Part shown: in pieces, positions 31,048-41,075 of the stretch
How positions within the stretch are numbered: the stretch's first letter is position 1
Layout: every line of letters begins with the position of its first letter
From: Microbotryum silenes-acaulis
Lineage: Eukaryota; Basidiomycota; Microbotryomycetes; Microbotryales; Microbotryaceae
Length of the DNA stretch: 64,000 bases
NCBI GenBank assembly: GCA_003665825.1
Contig: QPFY01000003.1
Location: forward strand, 186,001-250,000
Reading direction: 5' to 3'
The notes under the pieces: generated by a model
Database searches by the model: none
What the model saw: only the letters and a program-made list of their open reading frames with translations
Told to the model about the DNA's origin: nothing
Translations under genes and position numbers: made by a program

Positions 31048-33243
31048 ATGTTGTCTCCTACAATCCTCCCTCGATCTACAGGATCGTGCGTCCGAGCGGT
31101 CGCGTCGCGATCCACAAGCGGTTGCCCTTCGTCGTCGTCGTGGAGTGGTGATGCTGGTCGTCGTCGTTCGCTCGCAACGGCGGCAAGTTCCTTCTTCCCC
31201 GACGAGCCCAAGGCCCCTACGATCAACACTACAGTTCCAGGTGCGTTTTTGTATTTAGCTACTACCTTGATGAAGACTTTGGGGGTGGTACTCACGCTGC
31301 GTGGGATCTTCCCTTCCCGATTGTTCCCATTAGGTCCGAACTCGAAGCAGGCGAGCGAGGCGATCGCTCAGTTTCAGGACCCGAGAACCCATGTCTTTGT
31401 TACTGGTGAGCTTAGAATGGTTCGACGTTCCAGCTCAAAAGAATGGAATGCTGATCGTCTGGGGAAATCTTCGACAGACTACGCCAAATCCAAAGGTGGC
31501 CACCTCGCGAGGAGCTCCCCACTTGACCCCGGCCTTCAAACTGATCGCATGCACCAATTTGCCCGCCCTTTGCAGGAAATTACATCGCCGACGTGGACGG
31601 GAACGTCATGCTCGATGTCTTTGCGCAAATCGCTTCGATCCCGATCGGCTACAATAATTTGCGCTTGCTCGAACTCGCCAAATCGGACGAATTTGCCATT
31701 GCTGCGTTAGTCCTCAGCGCTCTGTGCATTTAGTCGACGGTTCAGGATCCGAAGACTGACCCGATTTGTAGACCTTCCGACAGGATGAATCGACCCGCCC
31801 TCGGCTCGTTCCCTTCGAAAGAATGGGCAGAGACGATCAATTCGGGGCTCTTGTCGGTCGCGCCGAGCGGGACCCCCCACCTCTTTACGCAAATGTGTGG
31901 CTCGTGCGCCAACGAGGGCGCGTTGAAGGCAGCGTTCATGGCCTATCGTGCGAGGCAGAGGGGAGAAGAGCAAGCCTTTTCCGCCGAAGAGGTGCGTCGC
32001 GTCGACCCTGGCCTAATCATCGTACGAAAGCCCTGGTATGATCGCTGATCCCTGCACCCTGCACCCCTCCCCATAGATGAGCTCGTGCATGAAGAACGAG
32101 GCTCCAGGGGCACCGCAGTTGACGGCCATGTCGTTCACAACCGCGTTTCACGGCAGGCTATTTGGGTCTCTGTCGTTGACGAGGTCCAAGGCGATCCACA
32201 AGGTGAGCATGTGGCCCCCTCTCTCGTGTCGGAAACTTGCGTTCGAGGTGGCGCTGACGTTTCTCTTCGTGGCTACCTACCAGCTCGACATCCCTGCCTT
32301 CGATTGGCCCGCCGTTCCCTTCCCTCTACTCAAATACCCCCTGTCGGAATACGCTTCTGAAAACGCCGAGACCGAAGCGCGTGCCTTGGCCCAGGTCGAA
32401 GCGACGATCGTCGAGCAAAAGAAGATTGGGAGGGACGTCGCGGCGTTAATCGTCGAACCGATCCAGGCCGAAGGCGGTGACAACCACGCCAGCCCCGGCT
32501 TTTTCAATGCCCTGAGGACGTTGACCAAGGTGAGCGCAGAGACACGAGCTGTACCGTCGTTATTAATGATTGATGACGGTATGGTTTGCCTCTTCTGCCA
32601 GGAGCATGGGGTGTACATGATTGTTGACGAAGTGCAAACGGGCGTCGGCGCGACGGGATCGTTCTGGGCCCATGAGAAATGGAACCTCGACACGCCCCCC
32701 GATTTCGTCACGTTCTCGAAAAAGATGCAGGCCGCCGGTTTTTACCACCGCGCCGAGTTGAGGGCCAGTCTGCCGTATCGCAAGTGAGTATTTCCGGATT
32801 GTGGGTCGACGAGGATCGAAGCTCGGTGAGCTGATTCCGTCACTTGCGCCGCGGTCGTCGATGGCAGCTACAACACCTGGATGGGCGACCCGATCCGAGC
32901 CCTGCAGGCGCGCGAGATGATCTCGTACATCAAGGAACACGACCTCGTCGCTCACACCGAAGCGATCGGTAACGCGCTCTACGCTTCGCTGCTCTCGCGC
33001 GCCAAGTCCAACCACTCGCAGCACATTCAGAACCTCCGTGGCGAGCACGCCGGCACGTTCATCGCCTGGGACCTCGAAACGGCGGCCAAACGGGACAAGT
33101 TGGTCGTAGAGATGAGGCAACGTGGGGTCAACATGGGTGCGTGCGGGGATCGTGCGGTGCGACTGCGGCCGATGTTGGTCTTTGGGCAACCCCAAATGGA
33201 GGTCCTGTTGGGGACGTTGGACGAGGTGCTCAAGGAGATCTGA
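31048..33243 (+). CDS. UGA1: 4-aminobutyrate aminotransferase (GABA transaminase)
   Basis: Nine exons (31048-31240, 31334-31405, 31478-31495, 31576-31705, 31772-31991, 32077-32202, 32284-32529, 32602-32783, 32868-33243) give 520 aa. The product is a PLP enzyme of class-III aminotransferase type, transferring the GABA amino group to 2-oxoglutarate in the GABA shunt. Seen are an Arg/Ser-rich N-terminus (SPTILPRSTG, RRRSLATAASSFF) that looks like a mitochondrial presequence, then DVDGNVMLDVFAQIAS, NRPALGSFP, the PLP-binding MCGSCANEGALKAA and FHGRLFGSLS. Further on are LIVEPIQAEGGDN, VDEVQTGVGATG, the Schiff-base Lys in TFSKKMQ, and NTWMGDPIRAL near the C-terminus. Exon 3 is only 18 nt. The mitochondrial location is inferred; the yeast enzyme is cytosolic. 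Confidence 0.93.
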
Positions 33244-33399
33244 GGGGTCAAGGCGTTCAGTCGCTGGTGACATTTGCAACTTTTATACAAGGGGTTTCAG
33301 GAATGGTACCATGGAATTGCAAGCTTTATTTTGGTAAAAAGGATTGTGTCGACAGATGATCTGATCGAGGCGACCGAGGGAAGAGAGGGATTGGCTCGA

Positions 33400-33737
33400 C
33401 CGCGGCCGCCTTGGTGAGCGCTCCGAACACATGCTGGAGCACATGTGCCACTCTATTGCTACAAAAAAGAATAAGAAGGGGCAGATGGACACGTGGGTTA
33501 GTCCCCGGGTCCGTCGGGCTGCACTGTCGCAACGACGAGCGGCCGACAAAATGTCCAAAAAGAAAAGGCTTTGGGAAGCTTCGGTGATCTACCCAGGAGT
33601 CGAACCTGGAATCTCTTGATGTATACGTTAAGAGATCGTAGTCAAGCGCCTTAACCATTGGGCCAGCAGACCCATAACTCGATACGGCTAAATCACGGAA
33701 ATGTTCAACCAGTCTCAACCTAAGAAACTGAAGGGGG
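33400..33737. repeat. Left inverted arm, segment A (carries tRNA-Arg)
   Basis: The reverse complement recurs at about 38210-38542 with only a handful of mismatches, two of them in the tRNA intron. The inner edge is where the LINE fragment starts at 33738. Confidence 0.9.
33585..33672 (-). tRNA. tRNA-Arg(ACG): tRNA-Arg (anticodon ACG) with intron, copy 1
   Basis: Read on the minus strand: acceptor GGTCTGC pairs with GTAGATC (two wobbles), the A-box is GGCCCAATGG, and the anticodon arm is CTTGA-CTACGA with its partner TCAAG after a roughly 16-nt intron. The T-arm is CCAGG-TTCGACT-CCTGG. The layout closely follows fungal tRNA-Arg(ACG), which reads CGU codons. An identical gene body is at 38270-38357. 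Confidence 0.9.
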
Positions 33738-35750
33738 AATTCGCGAGGTGGTCTCAGCGTCACCTTACACCATTGCGCGACTTCGACGCGTCATCAACCA
33801 TCGACGTTTCGACCACACACAACGCCCTGGATCACTCGCCACACCCAAAGAAAGGCGACTCTTCTGGGTGTGGTTCCACACCGGGCCCGCCACGGCCCGC
33901 GAGCGCGAGGTGCACTTCAAGCTGGCGTACCACTTCACGCCAACGCGGAAGCGCCAGTTTGTGCAGCGGCATGGCGACTCAGCCTGCTGCCTCGTGCAGG
34001 CATGCAGCCTGGCAGGGGTGGAGGATGACTTTACTCACTTTTGGCATGATTGCCCTGACTCTTCTCAGTTTTGGCAAGCAGCTAGGTCCGTTCTCTGCGA
34101 CGCGCTGGGGGTCGTGTCGATCCTCGACCTCGACTACACGGCACTTCAGATCGAGCACGGCCTCCCTCGACTGCGCGCTCGCCTTCCGACGTCGAAAAAG
34201 CGCCCAATCCGCGCCTTCATTGCGCTAGCGCTCGACACTCTCAGCAACCGACGCTGGGATCTCCATCGCCACGCCAGAGCGATGTCGAGCATGGACAAGG
34301 AGATGGCGGGACTGAAGGAGAGGTTGGAGCTCAGATTGGCACGATGAAGTAGACGGCGCTCCTCCCTACCCAGCCAAGAACCACAAACCAAAAACCAAAT
34401 AAAAAACACAAGTCCCCTTTCCCTCTTTCTCAATCTCCAAAATGTCTCCCAAACACGCCAGAATACTGAACCTGTTTTCTCTCGCTCTTTTTGCCATTCC
34501 TCCTCATAGGCTTCCGTACTCCCCAGGAGCCTCGGGTTCTTTGCGCCGGCGGGCATTGTCGCCCTTGGTTCGAGCTTCTGCCACATCACGATGACACACA
34601 GCGAAAGCGGATCCCCTTGGCCCTCTCCTGGACTACGCCGTGAGTTTTCCACTCCTCTCAAGGGCCGGGTCTGTCTTCTCTTTCGGTCGAGCGACTCCGT
34701 GATCTCCTGTTCAAGGCCGGCACAAACTGCCTGCGTGGCTCGCCTCTCCTTGCTTTGCTGCTCGCTCGGAGTCGCGGCCGCGCGGCGGGTGACTCGGGTA
34801 CCGAACCGCCATACACATCCACACTCGAGCGAGGTCCCACACAATGACATCACCGTCGTGGGCCTCATGCTCCTTCTTTCCCCAGTATCTGCGGTGATTG
34901 GGAACCACCTGCACGTACAACGGGACTCGAGTGTGCGTTCCGAGATTGGGAGTACGCCGCAGGGAAGCGAGGCCCCTGCGGAAGGTATACCCCGCCTCTG
35001 GTCTCCAGCCGCGCGCCGGTGTTGTCGGCCACCCGCCCGCGCTGCAGACCGAGGCGTGTCCAATGGACTGTCACATGCTCCGTGACTTTCCCCGGAAATC
35101 TCGGGATTGTGTGTTTTTGTGCGAAGTAGGCCTGTTTCGCAGTTGCAGTCATTGAAATGGGGGTGATCTGGAGTCGTGCGGTCGCGAGGGGGGGGGGGGC
35201 CGACTTTGGTAACCGAAAAGGGGTTTGGAATCCGCGGTGCAGATCCAGCGCAGTTGGGTACAAGGGGTAGGTGATTGCTGCGGTCGCAGGGGGTTACATC
35301 CCCCCTTTGGACCACGTGAATCATTCGGATTGAGCGGGATGTTTGTGCCATCGGAGGCCTTGTTCGACGCGTGTCAAAGAATTAAGGGGCTTCAAGGAGT
35401 AGGGCGGTCTCAGGGGGGGTCTGAAGTCAAAAGATCGAAGAAGGTTCAACTGTACAAGTATAATCGGATTCGCCTGTACAACACATGTACCACCACCAAC
35501 AATTCCTCCATCGTTTCCCGATTCCTTGTGTATTATCTTCAATCTTCCTTTCATTCGTCTCTGGGAGGGAGCAACCGTGGGTGGGGGGGATTTGAACTCG
35601 GATGTATCGGGTTGGTCTGTTCTGCTAGTTACAACGCATCGAGCGGCGGTTGTGGTCATCATCGTGCATACTGGGCAGCATCTCCTTTAGTTCCGTAGGG
35701 GGTTTTCTCGTCTTGCAAATTAGCGATGAGTTTCATACAAAAAAAAAAAA
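33738..35750 (+). mobile_element. 5'-truncated LINE-type retrotransposon with poly(A) tail
   Basis: The insertion starts at 33738 and ends in a 12-A run (35739-35750). The comparison is the right inverted copy (38022-38542), where segments A and B abut directly. That copy therefore represents the empty site. The ORF 33748-34347 (about 200 codons) is the very C-terminus of a LINE polyprotein: RRLFWVWFHTG, then a zinc-knuckle-like stretch (CCLVQACSL, HFWHDCPDSSQFW) as in the post-RT region of fungal LINEs. About 1.4 kb of 3' UTR follows. Any target duplication is at most one or two G residues. Confidence 0.78.
33748..34347 (+). pseudogene. C-terminal fragment of LINE reverse transcriptase ORF
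   Basis: Only the post-RT tail remains, with the Cys/His/Trp spacing of the zf-RVT domain (C-x(4)-C, H-FWHDCPDSSQFW) and a basic C-terminus. All RT palm motifs are absent, lost to 5' truncation. It begins about 10 nt inside the insertion. Confidence 0.7.
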
Positions 35751-35934
35751 GGCGGGCTGCTGAGGTGGAGGTTTTGAGGGGCCTTCGCCGCGGTCTTGTT
35801 GTGGCCGAGCATAGACTGGGGACTTCGCGGGTCAGGGTAGCTGCGCAGTCGCTCTCCTGTCTTCGTCTTGACCGAGTTGGGGCGTTGGGAAGTGGGGGCG
35901 GGGTGGGCCTCTTGTCGTTACGACTTCCATCTAG
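35751..35934. repeat. Left inverted arm, segment B
   Basis: 184 bp whose reverse complement is found at 38022-38206 essentially without change. It is separated from segment A by the LINE insertion. Confidence 0.92.
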
Positions 35935-36041
35935 TTCTTAGTGATTGCGCTCAGATCATCGCACGAATCGGGAACGAACCGGTGATCGGGGAGAGGAGGT
36001 TGGTGCATCGTCCGAACCCCGTCCGTGCGACCGCCTCGCTC

Positions 36042-36062
36042 TCGCCTCGCCTCGCCTCGCCT
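36042..36062 (+). repeat. (GCCTC)n microsatellite
   Basis: About four 5-bp units just upstream of the hypothetical gene start. Confidence 0.7.
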
Positions 36063-36122
36063 TCGTCACCTTCCCCTTCCGCCCGAACCACCACCTCCAT
36101 CACAACTCTACATCGTTCGGAG

Positions 36123-37505
36123 ATGCATCGCTCGGTCCGCAAGAGGGCCAGGAGCCCTCGCCCCGTTCGCCTCCCTCCCTCAGTGCTCCACTGCACGCGC
36201 GTTGCCCCCTTCACCTGCTATGACGAGAGCGAAGATGACGAGGATCAGTGGGCAGGTGAGGACGAAGGGTTAGCCTTGGACAACAAAAGCGAACGATCCG
36301 GCTAGATGGAAGTTGAACGTGAGAATCTCGACGACTACGACGACGAAGACGAGCCGCACCAGGGGGGTGGCCGTGGCGACGGCATGAACCAAGTCGCGGC
36401 GTTCAAGGCGAGCGCCTGCGCGAAGTGCCTGAGTCCTCGTGCAAGCCACGCCGACGACAAGGCTCGCCTCGATTCGGTCGAGTTCGCGTCCCGTTTCTTC
36501 AAGCACGTTGAATTCCGGTCCGAGGAAGACCGTTTGGCTTTTGCAGGAAAAGGTAAAGGGAAGGAGGAGAGCGACGATGAGTATGACCTCGTGGACGACG
36601 CCGAAACCGAGAACGACGACGACGCCTCGATCGACCCTGCTCCAGTCTCGGAGTTCGCCAAGATCACGTCGTTCGATTCGATCCAAGAGCTCACCGACTA
36701 TTGCAATGTGCACGCTGCGTGCTTCGACCACTTTCGTACGTGCCTTGCCACCCTTTCCTGCCCTTTCGTGCGACCAGCCGTCTTCCGTTTCAGCGCACTG
36801 ACCCTCTCTTCCACCGGGCCGACGCCGGCGCTCTCGTTCTTTCGCCCAGAACCGATCCACATCCAGGCTTCGGCCTTCGGCCAGGGCACGAATGAGGACG
36901 TCAAGATCTCGAACAAAAAGATCTCCATTGCCGGCACAGCGGCGGGGGAAATCGGCCCGGGCATCCCCAAGGTCATCACTCTCGCCAAGTCCGACGGCGA
37001 GACGGCGAAGCATCCCTGCCAGTCCTGCCCCTTCTTCCCTGCCTTTAGCGCAAAAACCAACCCATCTGACCTCGGCCTTGTGCCTCGTATATGTTCACAT
37101 CAAATAGACACTCCTGAGCATCTGCCCGGGAACGATTCAATTGCACTCGAGCGTCTGCACGTCATCGTGACCAAGCTTCACACCGTCGCCGACGCCGAGG
37201 CGTTCGCAGCGCACCTCCTCGCGAGGGATGCCGGGGCGACCGAGGGCGACGCTGACCTCTCCTCTCCGTCTTCCTCCTCCTCCTCCTCCTCCTCGTCTTT
37301 TTCCACTGTTCATCCTGCGCCTTCGACGTCTTCTCGCAAAGCAAGCTCCAAGCGCGGCAAGAAGATCAAGAAGGAAAAGACGAAGAAGAACAAATACAAG
37401 AACAAGATGAAGGAGGAGAGGAACAAGAAGTCGACGACCCTTGCGACCCGCGCAACTTTGCTCCAGCATGCATCGCTCGCCGGCGTCGGCGCACACGCTC
37501 CTTGA
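36123..37505 (+). CDS. Hypothetical acidic/basic low-complexity protein
   Basis: Likely start is ATG 36123 (HRSVRKRARSPRP). A probable short intron at about 36257-36311 (donor GTGAGG, acceptor GGAAG before TTGAACG) joins it to the long frame ending at 37505. I recognise no family. Features are acidic runs (DDYDDEDEP, DDEYDLVDDAETENDDD), a CxxC (ACAKCLSPR), a middle block FASRFFKHVEFRSEEDRLAF, and a Ser tract. The C-terminus is strongly basic and nuclear-localisation-like (KKIKKEKTKKNKYKNK). It is the only gene between the two tRNA-bearing inverted arms. Codon use is GC-rich like the neighbours, which supports it being real, but the 36740-36850 part reads poorly and may hide an intron. Confidence 0.45.
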
Positions 37506-37593
37506 ACAAGCGTCCGTCGCTCTACCGCACGCCTTGCGAGTCGATGGCGACGACGCAGGTCCTGACGTCAGCGACCGTAGCCCCCCACGCAGA

Positions 37594-37708
37594 GTCGTCA
37601 GCTCGCTCCATCCGTCCGCGATGCCCCTCCGTTACCTACTCCTATCCCCGCAGGAGAAGATGACTTCCTCCCCAACATTCCTCTTTGCGGTTCAACCAAG
37701 CTGGGCCA
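37594..37708 (+). mobile_element. Helitron scrap, homologous to 20466-20588
   Basis: About 115 bp match the relic at 20466-20588 over SSLHPSAMPLRY, the Rep/helicase HPSY-x-PL-YPLLFP region. This copy lacks the 5-bp insertion found at 20480, so it is closer to the intact coding frame. No other Helitron sequence is adjacent. Confidence 0.75.
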
Positions 37709-38021
37709 CCCTTCAGACTGTTCGATCCTCCTGCTATTTGAATTTCATCCTCCCGTTGATTTAACGGGTTCCCACTGGCTTTTTGTTAAAACTTTTTATT
37801 GTACTGCCCCCAATTCCTGTTCGCCCTGAATTGTCTACGGAAAAACTTAAAGGAAGTCGACGATGATAACACAAACCGCCCACGAGATGCGAGAAACGGA
37901 TCGGTGTCCACCAATCCGATACTTGGGATTCAAGTGCCCCAGCCAGGCGATTGCTCCCCCCCAGATGCCGCTTTCTTTTTGTAGAACTTGTTCATCATAT
38001 TGCCCCCAATTCCTGTTCCCC

Positions 38022-38542
38022 CTAGATGGAAGTCGTAACGACAAGAGGCCCACCCCGCCCCCACTTCCCAACGCCCCAACTCGGTCAAGACGAAGACAGG
38101 AGAGCGACTGCGCAGCTACCCTGACCCGCGAAGTCCCCAGTCTATGCTCGGCCACAACAAGACCGCGGCGAAGGCCCCTCAAAACCTCCACCTCAGCAGC
38201 CCGCCCCCCTTCAGTTTTTTAGGTTGAGACTGGTTGAACATTTCCGTGATTTAGCCGTATCGAGTTATGGGTCTGCTGGCCCAATGGTTAAGGCGCTTGA
38301 CTACGATCGATTAACGTATACATCAAGAGATTCCAGGTTCGACTCCTGGGTAGATCACCGAAGCTTCCCAAAGCCCTTCCTTTTTGGACATTTTGTCGGC
38401 CGCTCGTCGTTGCGACAGTGCAGCCCGACGGACCCGGGGACTAACCCACGTGTCCATCTGCCCCTTCTTATTCTTTTTTGTAGCAATAGAGTGGCACATG
38501 TGCTCCAGCATGTGTTCGGAGCGCTCACCAAGGCGACCGCGG
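38022..38542. repeat. Right inverted arm (B plus A, uninterrupted)
   Basis: 521 bp equal to the reverse complement of 35751-35934 followed by that of 33400-33737. It preserves the A/B junction without the LINE. Its inner edge is CTAGATGGAAG at 38022 and its outer edge is near 38542. Confidence 0.92.
38270..38357 (+). tRNA. tRNA-Arg(ACG): tRNA-Arg (anticodon ACG) with intron, copy 2
   Basis: The mature sequence matches the copy at 33585-33672. The intron differs at two adjacent bases (CGA in place of CTC after GAT). It lies in the right inverted arm and so has the opposite orientation. Confidence 0.9.
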
Positions 38543-41075
38543 GTGTGCGCGCGCGCGCTCGTACCGGTCGGGGCGGAACTCTTTCTTCATCCCAGCGCGT
38601 CTGTAGGCCTGCACGTACTCCAAGTACTGTCCCTGTCTCTGACACAACACCAGGGGTAGCTCAATCTGGAGAGTTCCGGGAGCCGGGGAAGCATCTGCTC
38701 CGAGGTCGGCAACTTCGCCGCCACGCCGGTCGTTAGAGGTCGCGGAATGGTGCCCCAACAATGATTAAGCTTGGGGAAAAAACAGCTTCCCCATTGTGGA
38801 CATATTCGACTGAACGGACCTGCGCAGAAACCTGTTCTTCATGGGCCTGCGATGGGGTTTCGTGACTGGGGTTGGATCTTGCTAGAAAAAGTTACTTCAA
38901 GTCCAAGTCGTGCGCCCGCCCCGCGCCCAATCGCAACCGAGACCCAGAGCCCCTCTCGATCCGGGGTCTTTCCCACCGTCGAGTCGGGGTCTTTCACGCA
39001 GTGCGGCCTTGGTTTCAGCTGTGAACTTTTCCTCTGATCTGGGATGCACCACACCACCTCACTTGTACTACGGTTAGGGACCATCTTGAACACTATCACT
39101 AAGCCCCTTGCGGTACCGGTACCTGGAGTGGAGCCCGTGCTCTCGTATCAATTTGTACTCTGGGCGTCTTCACAGTGGCTTCGCCCGCACGCGCGTTGGC
39201 GGGGTCGAGCTGGAGACGGTGACGTGGTGCACCGTAGCGCGTCTCTTCCACCAGAAAAAGAATCTGGATGCTTTCACGATCGGTTCGGCCAATGTTTCGC
39301 CAAACCTTCATCATCGACGCGAACGCCCAAGGTGCCTCTTTCTCTGATCCGTCCTCGAGCAGCCAAGTGGTGCTTCCCCCTCGCTCGCGACTTTGCGCCA
39401 CTTGAATTGGAGGTAACTGAATTGGAGGCGGTATCAAGTGGGCGTCCAGAGCTGAAACAAGAGACGTGATGAATGTAGGAGGCATCGCGGTGAACGCAAG
39501 TGACAAGCTCGAGCCACTGTCCCGGTGTGAGCCGGGGTCCCCCAACTACTAGTACCGTGGCAGACGATCTCGGATATTTGACGTCCGAGGTAGAAGACCA
39601 CCCCCTCGATATCTTGTGTTTAAGACAGATTCGGGTTTCAAAAAACATTGCGTTTCGAAGCGTAGTAGTTGTTGCAAGTTCGTGTATGGGCAAACAATTG
39701 GTTGGACCAGGCCGCAGGCCGCTGGGTCGCCTCGAGGCCCTCGAAGCTCGTCCGAGCTAGGCTGAATAACGTGCGGCCGAGTCTATCGTAGCGTCACAAT
39801 GAGTGCATGGCATACACTACCGGATGGACGCGTAGTCCTTCCTGAGTGCCATAGCTGGGACCATCAAGCGTTTGACAGATGGACGGGGCTCGGCCTTGGT
39901 TGCCGACCTCGATTTCAGACTTGCGCGCGCGGCTCACTTAAGGGGGGACCTTGCTCGTCGTTGCACTCGCTCAAAGATCCATCAGTCAGGCTTCTGGACC
40001 ACGTGGTTGTGATCTTGATTTTGCCATGTCTTCTCTCACTCACGAGATCGTTCGAGGTGCTGGAATGGCGTTGCCGAAACTCACGGTACGCCCGGGCAAA
40101 TTCAGAGCCGAAGCGACTGGCCGGTGGACTCGGCGTGTACAGAAATCAAAGCTGTGCAACGGGCTGTTTGAAGGTTGGATTTGAGTCACGGAGGGTCAAA
40201 ACGAGATCCCAGCGCTTTGGGACCGTCATTCTGTACTCGACAGGACTACGCTTTTTTTGACGGATGATGGTCACCTCTTTACGCTTCTCGCACCCCACCG
40301 GCGTCAGACAGCGGAATCCCCCCCCCCCTCAAGACACATTTTAATGATCCCAAAGGGGCAGACCATGTCCTCGTTTCGTCCGAAAGTATTGATACACAGT
40401 CCAATATAACACAGATCTAGGGAAGACAGGCTCTGTGTTACTTTAATCCGGTGGCGCCGTGCGACGTGCGCCGCCGCGTCTTTTCCCCCGCACTCGTGCA
40501 GTGAAGCTTGAATAAAATGCGTCAAAGATTGCGCTACCATCAAAGGGAGGGTTTATGGGATTGAAATCCCGCAAAGTAAACATGATTAGCAAGTTGGATG
40601 GGAAGAGGGAGGAAGGGTCTGATCCGGGACAGAGGCAAAGTGTGAATACCTGATTTCAGCCCACACGGGGGAGGGGGGGGGGGGGGGGGCGGATGCGATG
40701 AGCGCCCCTGACAGTTTTAATAAGAACAGGAACCGGGGAACTTTGTAAAAAACCGACTTTTTGAGTGATTTACCCACGGCTCGAACCTGGAATCTATGCC
40801 AACTCGTTACAAAAGAGTGCGAATGAAAACCCGGGGAGTGGACCTGTACGCGGAAAAGTGGGAAAGAAGGCTCCCGAATGAGAGACTGCAAAAGTACTCC
40901 GAGTGACCCCTGCAAGCCACACGAATTCGATTGAGCGGCGGGGATCGGGCAACTTGACCTCGCCGTGGGCAAAAGTTGACCGAGAGCAATTCCTCGGCTC
41001 GCGCTGCTCTGAGATCTGAGTCGCGCACCGCTCTCTCGCTCGCTCCACCTCATCACCACCCCAAACCCTCACAAG
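38543..41075. other. 2.5-kb gene-poor interval
   Basis: No supported gene. A minus-strand frame at 38760-38560 reads LPLVLCQRQGQYLEYVQAY, which looks protein-like but cannot be placed. The interval includes a 17-G run (40673-40689), a C run near 40320 and a degenerate tRNA-Arg-like 3' half near 40765-40800 (minus strand). Confidence 0.4.
40673..40689 (+). repeat. Poly(G) run (17 G)
   Basis: An uninterrupted homopolymer, preceded by GGGGGA. Such runs form quadruplexes and are prone to length errors. Confidence 0.85.

Noticed and set aside
34146..35351. 401-codon minus-strand ORF
   Set aside because: It is antisense to the LINE coding end and 3' UTR, starts at a non-ATG codon, and has no motif or exon structure.
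35570..35660. Functional tRNA gene on the minus strand
   Set aside because: It has a B-box-like GAGTTCAAATCC, but the acceptor and T stems do not pair. It lies within the LINE 3' UTR.
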